A stretch of 64,000 bases of DNA, taken from contig JARKQY010000048.1 of assembly GCA_029974635.1 (NCBI GenBank), forward strand, positions 1-64,000, written 5' to 3'. The notes beneath the pieces were generated by a model. The model did no database searches. It was not told where the DNA came from and was given only the letters and a program-made list of their open reading frames with translations. Made by a program: the position numbers and the translations under genes. This document shows, one piece after another, positions 28,326-36,869 of the stretch (the first letter of the stretch is position 1; every line of letters starts with the position of its first letter). The DNA comes from Bacillota bacterium (lineage in GTDB: Bacteria > Bacillota > UBA4882 > UBA8346).

Positions 28326-29024
28326 TCAGATCGATTCCCCTATTTCAGCTTCCGGATTATCCGGTACCGAATCTTGCCACCCAATCATTCCCACCAAGGT
28401 AAGTCCGTCGGTTTGAAAGACCGGGTCTAACTTAAGAGGCAATCTTTCCATATCTTTAAACGCCAGCATAATCACATGTAAATTATCAGAAGTCATCTGT
28501 TGATATATGTTTTTTACTCTGGCAATCATATTCATGGTTAGCGGAACTGTCTTTCCCTTGAATAGAAACCTGTTACATCTGCCCAGCAACCTCTCGGGCT
28601 TATCCTTGACTACCATCCGGTATCTCCCGTTTAAGCCGATAATCGCTGCAACCTTCTCCGGTTCGCCGTCAATTCTGACTTCCGCAATTTTCGGGACTAT
28701 TTTTTCGAATAGCTTCTTATGAAAACCTTTGGAAGCGGCGAAATCCAATAATGCTTTTTCCAGATCGGGCTTTCTATGGCTCTTATCTTCACTGGTATTT
28801 CCGTTACAGAATACCAGTATCTGCATTAATGTCGCCATGCTCCCGTCATTCTCATGAAACTGGTCCGCTATAATTATTCTTCCATTGAGATAGACCAGGC
28901 ATACCGGAGATGAAGTACCCTGCCGTTTGATGGACTGGAATGAATCTTTTGGGAAATCAAATCCATATTTATTATGCATGGGAATATTCTTTAGCGTTAA
29001 ATACCGATTCATTTTTAATTCCAT
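28326..29024 (-). CDS. Solo, degenerate N (nucleotide-binding) domain of a P2-type ATPase
   Basis: The 232 residues align along most of their length with the N domain of the 883-residue pump at 18412-21063. Shared anchors include VYLDGK/VYLNGR, MQILALCN/MQILVFCN, LLERCDRILINGK/LLGRCNRFLFKGK, VLALAYQDLEK/VIMLAFKDMER and the FVGLAGMID/LVGMIGWQD edge. It has no membrane helix, no DKTGT phosphorylation motif, no actuator and no P domain. KGAPD has become KDKPE, keeping the Lys. The FDSDRK stretch that stacks on adenine has become IDGEPEK. ATG 29024 follows GGGGAGG. A second Mn2+ riboswitch lies upstream, so it is probably a maintained regulatory or decoy protein; a pump remnant is the alternative. 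Confidence 0.75.
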   Translation of the reverse strand: MELKMNRYLTLKNIPMHNKYGFDFPKDSFQSIKRQGTSSPVCLVYLNGRIIIADQFHENDGSMATLMQILVFCNGNTSEDKSHRKPDLEKALLDFAASKGFHKKLFEKIVPKIAEVRIDGEPEKVAAIIGLNGRYRMVVKDKPERLLGRCNRFLFKGKTVPLTMNMIARVKNIYQQMTSDNLHVIMLAFKDMERLPLKLDPVFQTDGLTLVGMIGWQDSVPDNPEAEIGESI

Positions 29025-29065
29025 CAGTTAACCTCCCCTTATTCACATATGCTTATTGGTTATCT

Positions 29066-29168
29066 AGTAGAGCGTAAATTCTTAATCTACAATACCGAGA
29101 TTTTTAAAATACGCTCTACTTCAGTACTTTGTCATGCAATTTCCCGAAGTTTGTGTTGACAAAGTACT
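29066..29168. repeat. Two adjacent perfect inverted repeats in the leader of the solo N-domain gene
   Basis: AGTAGAGCGTA (29066-29076) pairs with TACGCTCTACT (29110-29120). Three bases further on, AGTACTTTGTCA (29123-29134) pairs with TGACAAAGTACT (29157-29168). Both stems are perfect (11 and 12 pairs) and have no T run, so they are not simple terminators. Confidence 0.8.
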
Positions 29169-29232
29169 AGTTACCTAATTAAAACGTCACGTAAATGAAC
29201 TGCATTCAGAAATTAGGGAAATAACTTAAAGA

Positions 29233-29370
29233 CAAAAGACTCTATCTTCAGCTTGCGCTGAAAATAGAGTCTCCCAAAACCGTGGTTAACCAAACCGGGT
29301 ACTGTGGAAGCGCCGTACTGACGAACTGGTTTCCCGCATGACACGGGACATTACTCCCACTATTATTAAT
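29233..29370 (-). promoter_or_regulatory. Second yybP-ykoY (Mn2+) riboswitch with terminator
   Basis: The minus strand reads GTGGGAGTAATG, GCGGGAAACC, GTCAGTACGGCG, CCGGTTTGGTTAACCACGG and GGGAGACTCT, in the same order as the copy at 21174-21310. The 3' P1 strand overlaps a terminator (29233-29272) with GACTCTAT arms and a T-rich tail. It lies about 210 bases upstream of the solo N-domain gene, with no other gene between. Confidence 0.88.
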
Positions 29371-29535
29371 AATATAAATATTATATGGGATGGTTGCGCC
29401 AATCACTAAATATTCCGTAAAAGATGAAATATAATTAAGCAAAACCCTTTACCTCGATATTTTATACTTCACTATATATAAATATAACTCAATTTTCCAA
29501 AATTAGTTCCAACTTTTCGCGTTCATTTTAGGACT
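29371..29535. other. AT-rich upstream region of the second riboswitch
   Basis: No gene is seen between the cadA-like stop and the riboswitch. A TATAAT lies near 29377-29382 on the minus strand without a good -35 box, so the promoter is not called firmly. No clear terminator for the cadA-like gene is visible. Confidence 0.35.
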
Positions 29536-31854
29536 TTATCCTCTTCTGGTTTTTCCATAGCGCAAGGTGCGACTGGCGTTAAATACGGCTAATACCGTAA
29601 CTCCCACATCGGCGAAGACCGCCTCCCAAATGCTGGCTACACCCAAACCGCCAAGAAGAATAAAGAAACCCTTTACTCCTAAAGCCAGATAAATATTCTG
29701 TCTTACAATTCTGCCGGTCCGGCGGGCAATCTCTACCGCCGCCACAAGCTTTGAAGGAGCGTCTTCCATCAGCACCACATCGGCGGCTTCAATGGCGGCA
29801 TCACTCCCTAAACCGCCCATGGCTACTCCAATATCGGATCTGGTAATGACCGGTGCATCGTTAATCCCGTCGCCCACGAAGGCCAGTTTTTGTTTTTTCC
29901 GGTCCTTTAACTCCGCTTCCAGTTCTTCCACCTTGCTGACCTTATGCTCCGGCAAAAGTTCCGCATAATAGGCATCGATTCCCAATTCACGACTTATCTG
30001 TTGGGCTACTGATTCTTCATCCCCGGTGAGCATCACTGTCTTCCGGATCCCCAATTGTTTTAAGCGGCTTATTGCCTCCCCCGCATCCTCTTTTAATTCA
30101 TCGGAGATAATAATATAGCCTGCGTAAACTTGGTCAATCACTATATAAACGCTGGTTCCTACAATATTGCAATCTTCATGGGGAACACTTTCCCTATGAA
30201 GCAGCCGGTCATTCCCGGCTAGAACTCTTTTGCCGCTGATCGTAGCGCTAATGCCGTGGGCCGGGATCTCCCGGTAATCGGCAATCTCTCCGGAAGGGAT
30301 TGGTTCCCCGTATGCCTCTCGGATGGATTGAGCAATGGGGTGGTTCGAGAAACTCTCGGCTCCGGCGGCGGCAGCTAATATTTCTTCTTTGGTAAAGCCG
30401 TTTTTCGGTATAATCTCGGTTACCCGGAAAACACCCTTAGTTAAAGTCCCGGTCTTATCAAAAACCACCGTATCCAGCTCCGCCAGCGCATCCAGGAAAT
30501 TAGCCCCCTTCACCAGAATGCCGTTTCGGGAAGCGCCGCCGATACCCCCGAAATAGCCCAAAGGGATCGAAACCATCAGTGCGCATGGACAGGAAATAAC
30601 CAGCAGGATTAAAGCCCGGTAAAACCATTCATTAAATACGGCCCCCGGCAGTATCAACGGTGGAACAACGGCAATCAAGGCCGCAATCCCTACTATCACC
30701 GGGGTATAATAATGTGCGAACCTGGTAATGAACTGTTCGGTGGGGGATTTGCGCTCGCTTGCTTGTTCCACCATGGTTAAAATCCGGGCCACCGCGGAAT
30801 CCTTAAATGGTTTATCTACTTTGATAGTAAGCAGTCCCTGGCCATTAATCATACCGCCCAGAACCTTCCCGCCGGATTCCACTTTACGCGGGAGCGATTC
30901 GCCGGTTAAGGCCGATGTATCCACAAAAGAGATTCCTTCAATGACTTCCCCATCCAGCGGCACCTTCTCTCCCGGTTTGACAATGATAGTCTGTCCAACC
31001 GTCACCTCTTCCGGCTTAACCTGACGGATGCCGTCATTCTCCTTTAAATTGGCATAGTCCGGCTGGATATTTAAAAGGGCGGCGATAGAACGACGGGAAC
31101 GGTTAACGGCCCGGGTTTGAAAATATTCGCCGACTGCATAAAAGAGCATAACCCCAGCTGCTTCCGGTAATTGATGGATGGCGATAGCTCCACCGGTGGC
31201 AATGGTCATTAAAAAGTTTTCATCAAAAAGCTGACCCCGGATAATTTTTTTGGCGGCGCCTGCAACCACCGGCCATCCGACCAAAAAATAAGCGGTGAGC
31301 AATATGAGATATTCCGCCCAGGAATAAGGGGTCTGGTGCAATTGGTCATGATATACCAACCCGATTAGAAACAATATTCCGGCTCCGCCAATCAACCGGA
31401 GTTTGTTCTTTTCCTTCTCTTGCTCTTCACGCGGTGAAAAACCGCACCCTTCAACTCTGCGCAGCTTAATTCCCGGCTCAACCTTGGAAATTATTTCACT
31501 GGCCCGCTTCAAAAGCTTGGAGGGCACTTCCATGCTTTTGGTGGCAAAATTTATTTTAACGTTCTCCAATCCCTTGACTTTATTTAATTCCTTTTCAATC
31601 TTAGCGGCGCAGCCGGCGCAATCCAGCCCATCCAAACTATAGCGGATATGGGCGTCTCCGGTTCGCTCCAATTTCATTTCCGGTTCAATGCTGATAATGG
31701 CCGCCCGGGCTTCGACTTCGAAATCATCCGGCAATTCAACACTTGACGAGCTGAAATTGACGTTTACTTCCTCAAGTCCTTTTATTTTTCGGAGTTCTCG
31801 TTCTATTTTAGCGGCGCAATTAGGACAGTCCAAGCCTACCAGTAAATAACGCAT
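29536..31854 (-). CDS. cadA: P1B-type heavy-metal (Cd/Zn/Pb) exporting ATPase with two HMA domains
   Basis: This pump exports soft divalent metals. The 772 residues start with two metal-binding HMA domains (about 1-65 and 70-135) with LDCPNCAAK and LDCAGCAAK. The membrane ion site SCPCAL, the phosphorylation motif DKTGTLTKG, the HP motif in SNHPIAQSI and GDGINDAP are all present. The Cys-Pro-Cys type with neighbouring CadC fits Cd2+/Zn2+/Pb2+ over Cu+. The gene lies 106 bases after the ArsR-type regulator gene and shares its promoter. Confidence 0.93.
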   Translation of the reverse strand: MRYLLVGLDCPNCAAKIERELRKIKGLEEVNVNFSSSSVELPDDFEVEARAAIISIEPEMKLERTGDAHIRYSLDGLDCAGCAAKIEKELNKVKGLENVKINFATKSMEVPSKLLKRASEIISKVEPGIKLRRVEGCGFSPREEQEKEKNKLRLIGGAGILFLIGLVYHDQLHQTPYSWAEYLILLTAYFLVGWPVVAGAAKKIIRGQLFDENFLMTIATGGAIAIHQLPEAAGVMLFYAVGEYFQTRAVNRSRRSIAALLNIQPDYANLKENDGIRQVKPEEVTVGQTIIVKPGEKVPLDGEVIEGISFVDTSALTGESLPRKVESGGKVLGGMINGQGLLTIKVDKPFKDSAVARILTMVEQASERKSPTEQFITRFAHYYTPVIVGIAALIAVVPPLILPGAVFNEWFYRALILLVISCPCALMVSIPLGYFGGIGGASRNGILVKGANFLDALAELDTVVFDKTGTLTKGVFRVTEIIPKNGFTKEEILAAAAGAESFSNHPIAQSIREAYGEPIPSGEIADYREIPAHGISATISGKRVLAGNDRLLHRESVPHEDCNIVGTSVYIVIDQVYAGYIIISDELKEDAGEAISRLKQLGIRKTVMLTGDEESVAQQISRELGIDAYYAELLPEHKVSKVEELEAELKDRKKQKLAFVGDGINDAPVITRSDIGVAMGGLGSDAAIEAADVVLMEDAPSKLVAAVEIARRTGRIVRQNIYLALGVKGFFILLGGLGVASIWEAVFADVGVTVLAVFNASRTLRYGKTRRG

Positions 31855-31960
31855 TCGCAGTCCTTCTTTCGCAAGTTAAATTGAGTATGCTCAGAAAATA
31901 TTCTAAGTAAAACAGCCACCCGGTTTTCTTTCTTTGGTCTCCGCTTGCAGGGTGGATGAG

Positions 31961-32350
31961 CTACCTTCCTTCGGCAAAATGTTCCTGAGCCTCTCTAATC
32001 ATATTCATGATGTGTTCATCATCCAGGGAATAATAAACCATTTTCCCGTCCCGGGCATATTTTACCAGCCGGAGCGCTTTCAAAAGCCGCAGATGATGGG
32101 AGACCGCCGGGAGGCTCATTTCCATAATTACGGCAATATCACAAACACAGAGTTTTCGATGAGCCAAAAGATACAATATCTTGGTCCGGGTCTCATCCCC
32201 CAGAACTTTAAAGATCTCTGATAAGCCGGCCACTTCCAATACCTTATCCTTCAAACATTCAACCTGATCAGACGGACAGAAACTATCACATAAGTCCTGA
32301 TTGCAGTGCGTATCTTTGGATATATTTCCCATACCATCACCTCTAAACAA
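31961..32350 (-). CDS. cadC: ArsR/SmtB-family metal sensor (CadC-like)
   Basis: This winged-helix repressor releases DNA on binding Cd/Zn/Pb. The 129 residues have a Cys-rich N-terminus (CNQDLCDSFC) and the alpha-3 motif LCVCD at about residue 72, which together form the CadC-type thiolate site. The recognition helix is in SLPAVSHHLRLL. A C-terminal DEHI/H segment resembles the alpha-5 zinc site. It heads the operon with the cadA-like pump. Its first codons overlap the palindrome at 32346-32371, so autoregulation is very likely. Confidence 0.92.
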   Translation of the reverse strand: MFRGDGMGNISKDTHCNQDLCDSFCPSDQVECLKDKVLEVAGLSEIFKVLGDETRTKILYLLAHRKLCVCDIAVIMEMSLPAVSHHLRLLKALRLVKYARDGKMVYYSLDDEHIMNMIREAQEHFAEGR

Positions 32351-32400
32351 TTAAGTAATTGCTTAATCGTTATTATAAATTATTGGCCTTAATCTGTCAA
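32346..32400 (-). promoter_or_regulatory. Promoter and palindromic operator of the cadC-cadA unit
   Basis: The minus strand has perfect TTGACA (32395-32400), a 17-base spacer and perfect TATAAT (32372-32377). Immediately downstream, 32346-32371 is a 26-base near-perfect palindrome with ATTAAG/CTTAAT cores, the ArsR/CadC operator type. The start site would fall within the operator, close to the start codon, so the transcript has a very short leader. Confidence 0.88.
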
Positions 32401-32845
32401 GGTAATCCATAATATGATTGATTATTTTGGTTAGCGCGGCTAAAGGGGTATTATGTCCTGGAAAGATCCGCTTGCTCAAAAATTCCGAAAAATAAGGAGA
32501 CAAACTTTGGAAGAAACCGGGGGTTTTGCGAAGTTCACATAGTATAGGTCCTCAAATATCTTAAAAATTTCCTCACATTTTTTGTCAAGACCGAACTTCT
32601 GTTATTATGCACGTGAAAGAGATTAAAGTATCTGTTTTTATATTTTTATAAATAATTTTTAATAAAAATTTTATATCAACTTGGCTGTTGATTTGAATCG
32701 TAGTATAATAATGTTTAGGTTAACATTGGTGTTTGGAGAAACATTTCCATGTCATATCTCAAAGGAGGGATGAAACAAAAGTTGTTAATTATAAGGCACA
32801 TGAATGGCCACGATTTGTTTAATATTTAAGGAGGTCGGAAGGAAA
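32401..32845 (+). promoter_or_regulatory. Upstream region of the GH64 gene with a sigma-A-type promoter
   Basis: TTGGCT at 32681-32686, a 17-base spacer and TATAAT at 32704-32709 point at the glucanase gene. AAAGGAGGG at 32761 sits next to an 18-codon frame (32770-32826) that could be a leader peptide. A 29-codon frame at 32454-32543 (AAAGGGG upstream) has no recognisable product. Neither is called as a gene. Confidence 0.6.
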
Positions 32846-35272
32846 ATGGGAAGAACCAAATATGGATTGACGATTATTATGTTTACTTTATTATTGGCGA
32901 TGGCAATTATCAGTCAACCCGTGAATGCCGCGGGAATTATCCCCGGAAAGGTTGAAGCCGAGAGTTATGATTCAATGTCGGGAATCCAGACCGAGGCTTG
33001 TTCCGAAGGCACATTAAATATAGGCTGGATCGACGCGGGAGATTGGATGAATTACAATATGACGATCCAGACGACCGGCGCGTATACGGTTGGTTTCAGA
33101 GTCGCCAGCCCTTATGCCAATACCCAATTACAACTTAAAAACGGCGCTGCCGTGCTTGCTACCGTTACTGTACCGAATACCGGAGGCTTTCAAACTTGGA
33201 CCACGGTAAACACCACTGTTAATCTGACCGCAGGTAGTTCTACTTTACAAGTATATGCCGTAACCAATGGCTGGAATTTTAATTGGATGAACTATACATT
33301 AAATGGAGCCGCTACACCGACTCCCACCCGGGCAGCCACGGCTACACCGACACCGACCAGAGCAACTACAGCGACTCCAACTCCGACCAGGACGGCGACA
33401 GCTACACCAACACCGGGCGGAGGTGCTTTACTCACGATTGCATCGGCAACGGCATCATCAAATCTGCTACCAGCCAGTTATTCGTATGACAAGAATACCG
33501 GAACCCGCTGGGAAAGCGCCCAGGGAGTTGACCCACAATGGATTTACTGGGATCTTAGCACTAGCCAGAGTTTATCGAAGATCGTTATTGATTGGGAAGT
33601 AGCTAGTGCGGCCAATTATACCATCCAAGGTTCAACCAATTCAACCACATGGACGAATTTAGCAACCGTAACCAACTCCAACACGGCTGATCATACCACG
33701 ATCACCACCAACATCAGTGGTTCTTACCGGTATGTAAGAATGTATGGTACCAGACGGACGACTGGTTGGGGGTATTCCATTTGGGAGACCTATATTTATG
33801 GAGTGAATGGCGCTACATCAACGCCAACCCCGACGCCGACTGCAACAGTGACTCCAACTCCGACGAGGAATGGAACGGCGACGCCGACTCCTACTGCAAC
33901 GCCGACATCCCCTCCGGGTAACTTGCCAACAACATGGTATTTATTTAATACTTCGATGAGTGGAGTATCTCCCTTCGGACAGACCTTACAAACTACTAAA
34001 AGTACTGCAACCGGGTGGCAACCGACCCTATTGATTTCGACGGCATCCAATTATTGGTACAGTCCTGTCCAAACCGGATCTTTTTATAGCGGTCCTTGGA
34101 ACCTTATCCTATGGAGTAATAATCCCGGTGCCTCATCCCGAGTCGCGGTTGAACTTTATAAAGTAAACGCCGACGGTAGCGGGGCGGTTTTACTTGGTTC
34201 GCAAAATCAAGAGGCGGGAATCAATAGCGCTGGTAACCATGCCACGACATATTCTCTCTATATTACCGGCTTCTCTCTCAATAACCAGCGTTTAATGCTT
34301 AAAATCAACAAGACCAGTGGTGCCGATTTAACAATCTGTTATAATACCAATGATTTTCCAACCCGTCTGTTAGCTCCGGTTGCGAATTCCACTCCAGTTC
34401 CGCCTACACCGACACCTGATCCGACCTTCTGGGATCGGTCCAATATACCGACAGCCCAAAACGTTATGATCTATAAGTTCTTAAACCGGACGTATGGAAA
34501 ATATACTGATAGTCAGATTTATTGGACTTTTAATGGGGTAACTCGTACCATTGCCGAACAAAACTATATCGATATGCCCGCAAATGCATCAGGGAGGGTA
34601 TACTTCGGTCTTGGTGCACCCGCAGATCCCGCCAATCCAAATGCTTATTGGGATTATATCGAACATACAATTTCGCCAACCGTATGGTATGGAAATGTTA
34701 CCCGGGTTGACGGCTGGGGTATTCCGATAGCTTTGTTGTTGCGTTGTTCAGATGGGTTTGAATTTGAAATGGGAGACGATCAATGGTTGTTTAAAACTGA
34801 TCGTACCACGATATTTAATACATATAAGGCTTCGGTACCTGCTGAATTCCAGCAAACCGCGACTTTAAATGCACCTTACCGGATCGTAGCCCCTGGTAAC
34901 TGCCCGGTGTTCCAGCCGGGAGGAATTTATGCCAATTACTATACGGCGTATGTCAATCAAGTCTGGTCAACCTGGGGATTGACTTACTCGAAACCAACTA
35001 CTCAACAAGTGTTTGCCTGTGATGGTTCGATCCGTGAAGACTCTCCGGTTTGCGCGGCGCTTAACAGGCATACTGCTTTGTTACCGCAGTCGGAATGGAA
35101 TAACAGCTCTTATTTCTATCAAAGCGCTCCGGCAAACTACTTCTCTCAATTCTGGCATACTCATGGAATTGGTGGTTTGGCCTACGGTTTCCCCTATGAC
35201 GATCAGGGAGATTATGCTTCTTATATTTCCCATGCAGGTCCTCAATACTTAATAATTGCTATCGGGTTCTAA
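32846..35272 (+). CDS. Secreted multi-domain GH64 beta-1,3-glucanase with CBM6 and F5/8 type C modules
   Basis: This secreted enzyme probably degrades beta-1,3-glucan (laminarin, callose, fungal wall). The start is taken as ATG 32846, which begins a signal peptide (MGRTKYG, hydrophobic core, VNA cut); a start at 32804 would add 14 residues before it. The 808 residues contain a CBM6-like module (about 32-150, VEAESYD and IDAGDWMNY), a Thr-Pro linker, an F5/8 type C (CBM32-like) module (about 200-320), a second Thr-Pro linker, an unassigned beta-sandwich (about 355-510) and a C-terminal GH64 thaumatin-like catalytic domain (about 525-808, GYASYISHAGP-like end). It is one of few plus-strand genes, with its own promoter and terminator. 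Confidence 0.85.
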   Translation: MGRTKYGLTIIMFTLLLAMAIISQPVNAAGIIPGKVEAESYDSMSGIQTEACSEGTLNIGWIDAGDWMNYNMTIQTTGAYTVGFRVASPYANTQLQLKNGAAVLATVTVPNTGGFQTWTTVNTTVNLTAGSSTLQVYAVTNGWNFNWMNYTLNGAATPTPTRAATATPTPTRATTATPTPTRTATATPTPGGGALLTIASATASSNLLPASYSYDKNTGTRWESAQGVDPQWIYWDLSTSQSLSKIVIDWEVASAANYTIQGSTNSTTWTNLATVTNSNTADHTTITTNISGSYRYVRMYGTRRTTGWGYSIWETYIYGVNGATSTPTPTPTATVTPTPTRNGTATPTPTATPTSPPGNLPTTWYLFNTSMSGVSPFGQTLQTTKSTATGWQPTLLISTASNYWYSPVQTGSFYSGPWNLILWSNNPGASSRVAVELYKVNADGSGAVLLGSQNQEAGINSAGNHATTYSLYITGFSLNNQRLMLKINKTSGADLTICYNTNDFPTRLLAPVANSTPVPPTPTPDPTFWDRSNIPTAQNVMIYKFLNRTYGKYTDSQIYWTFNGVTRTIAEQNYIDMPANASGRVYFGLGAPADPANPNAYWDYIEHTISPTVWYGNVTRVDGWGIPIALLLRCSDGFEFEMGDDQWLFKTDRTTIFNTYKASVPAEFQQTATLNAPYRIVAPGNCPVFQPGGIYANYYTAYVNQVWSTWGLTYSKPTTQQVFACDGSIREDSPVCAALNRHTALLPQSEWNNSSYFYQSAPANYFSQFWHTHGIGGLAYGFPYDDQGDYASYISHAGPQYLIIAIGF

Positions 35273-35279
35273 ATTAAAA

Positions 35280-35316
35280 ATCAGGGAGTGGGGTCTTCCC
35301 ACTCCCTGATTTTTAT
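35280..35316 (+). terminator. Strong terminator of the GH64 gene
   Basis: ATCAGGGAGTGGG and CCCACTCCCTGAT form a 13-pair stem around a four-base loop, followed by TTTTTAT. Confidence 0.9.
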
Positions 35317-35398
35317 ATCATCGGCTTTTTCTTTTGGCGACGGATTCTTTTTTATTTCAATAATCAATAAATTATTTGAGAACCCACAAACATAGGCT

Positions 35399-35809
35399 TC
35401 AACCAACTCCCCCAATCACCGTCACCACAATCTCCCTTTCACCCCTCGGTCCGTCAAACTCACATAAAAAAATATTCTGCCAGGTGGACAAACCCATTTT
35501 CCCTTCAATGATCGGAACCGTTTCGCTAGGGCCGACGATTCCCGCCTTTAAGTGGGAGTCCCCATTGCCGTCCTGGGCGTCATGCTGCCAAACCCCATGG
35601 GGAATCAGCTTCCGTAACAGGGAAACCACATCATTTTGAACGCTCTGATCCCAATTCTCCTGAATCATAATAGCCGCGGTAGCCCCACGGACATACACAT
35701 TCACCAGACCAGTCATTACTCCACTTTCCGCTACCATGGATTTAACTTCCCTGGTAATGTCATATAATCCTTCTCGGGAATTAGTTTGAAACTTGATAAC
35801 TTTTTGCAT
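35399..35809 (-). CDS. yjbQ: YjbQ-family protein (UPF0047)
   Basis: This is a small beta-rich protein; some members have weak thiamine-phosphate synthase activity in vitro, but the cell role is unknown. The 136 residues carry the family marks HDAQDGNGDSHLKAGIVG, the TWQNIFLCEFDGPR tail and conserved His and Asp residues. The start ATG has only a weak ribosome site (GGTGG). Confidence 0.88.
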   Translation of the reverse strand: MQKVIKFQTNSREGLYDITREVKSMVAESGVMTGLVNVYVRGATAAIMIQENWDQSVQNDVVSLLRKLIPHGVWQHDAQDGNGDSHLKAGIVGPSETVPIIEGKMGLSTWQNIFLCEFDGPRGEREIVVTVIGGVG

Positions 35810-35899
35810 GAACCACCATAAATTATTGGTTTAGTCTTCGATAAAAATTACTTCATACATAAGCAAACGTAACTTCTTCAGCCCCAAGTGTATGCAGTC

Positions 35900-36110
35900 C
35901 GGCGCTTCTTTTCCCCAGCGCGCCGGGGTGAACCTTGCCGGCTTGGATGCGCTCCTTGAATATGCACCCGCGTCGTCAAAAGTGGTGATATGCTAGGCGC
36001 GACCGAGCGAGGACCGGAAACGTACTCAATGTACGTTGAGGACCGGAGAGACGGAGCAACGACGCAGATCGCCGCTTTTCACGGCGCAGCACACAATCCG
36101 GCAAAGCTCT
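35900..36110. repeat. GC-rich structured intergenic element
   Basis: The element has a base composition unlike the flanks. It contains a direct repeat GAGGACCGGA (36009-36018 and 36038-36047) around an ACGTAC/GTACGT inverted pair (36020-36036). Outer segments CGTCGTCAAAAGTGG and CCGCTTTTCACGGC are partly complementary. No coding frame with a ribosome site is present. It looks like a fold-back repeat unit; a second copy is not in this window. Confidence 0.5.
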
Positions 36111-36146
36111 TTAAATTTCACAATAACTAGCCCAAATTATCAATAT

Positions 36147-36857
36147 CTAATAAAACAAAATCCGGCCGCAGTTTTCACAATAAATCATCACATCATCGCC
36201 CCGCTTCGCCTTCTGCAGGAGCATCTCCGATAAACTCACATGGCAAGCGCCGCAATTGGAATTCTTGATCTGCGCGATTCCAATCCCATGATGGGCCTTG
36301 GCGATTTTACGGTAGCGTTCCAGCCATTCCACGGGGACTTGCGCCGCCGCCTCGGTTAATTCCTGTTCCAAGCCAACAATATCGATGTTGAGTTCCCCTG
36401 ACTTTCGTTTGGTCTCCTCTTGCAGCGCCTTACAAACCCGTTCATGATCGGCCCGCCGCTTTTGAAGCTCCGCCTTCTGTTCCGCCAGTGTTTCTTCCTG
36501 CTCCAGCAACTGCAATATTTCATCTTCCAGCTTGGTAATGGCATTTTTATATTCGGCGACTTTCTGCTGGATCTGCTCAAGCTCCCGGGAACTGGTCACC
36601 GAACCCCCGTATAGCTTCTTCTCCTCGGCGGCCAAATGTTCCTGATGGGATTTGAGCTCCAAATCCAGTTTCCGGTTGGAACTCTGAATCGTTTGCAACT
36701 TCTTTTCCATCTCATCCAGCCGGGAATTCATCTCCCCCAACGCCGCTTCGGTTTGAGCCAATGGCGGACTATTCCGCGCCTGTTCCTGTTCCTTTTTTAA
36801 AGCCGCTAAACGGGTCTCAATGGTTTGAACCTGAAATAAACCGGGCAGATTTGCCAC
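36147..36857 (-). CDS. Coiled-coil protein with C-terminal C4 zinc ribbon (zf-RING_7 type)
   Basis: Residues 10-185 form a long heptad-rich coiled coil (IETRLAALKKEQEQARN). The C-terminal 40 residues carry CGACH and YCENCGRI as a four-Cys zinc ribbon. This matches the conserved family encoded beside nif3 in many bacteria; a nucleic-acid or ribosome-linked role has been suggested for some members. The start is GTG 36857 with AAGGGGG upstream. It is 12 bases downstream of nif3, so one operon. Confidence 0.88.
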   Translation of the reverse strand: MANLPGLFQVQTIETRLAALKKEQEQARNSPPLAQTEAALGEMNSRLDEMEKKLQTIQSSNRKLDLELKSHQEHLAAEEKKLYGGSVTSSRELEQIQQKVAEYKNAITKLEDEILQLLEQEETLAEQKAELQKRRADHERVCKALQEETKRKSGELNIDIVGLEQELTEAAAQVPVEWLERYRKIAKAHHGIGIAQIKNSNCGACHVSLSEMLLQKAKRGDDVMIYCENCGRILFY

Positions 36858-36869
36858 GTAGAATCCCCC

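Noticed and set aside
28326-29024. Calling the solo N domain a pseudogene outright
   Set aside because: The frame is intact, starts with a good ribosome site and has its own riboswitch. No remains of the other pump domains lie upstream or downstream.
32770-32826. 18-codon frame next to AAAGGAGGG
   Set aside because: The ribosome site touches the ATG, which is too close. A leader peptide is possible but not supported.
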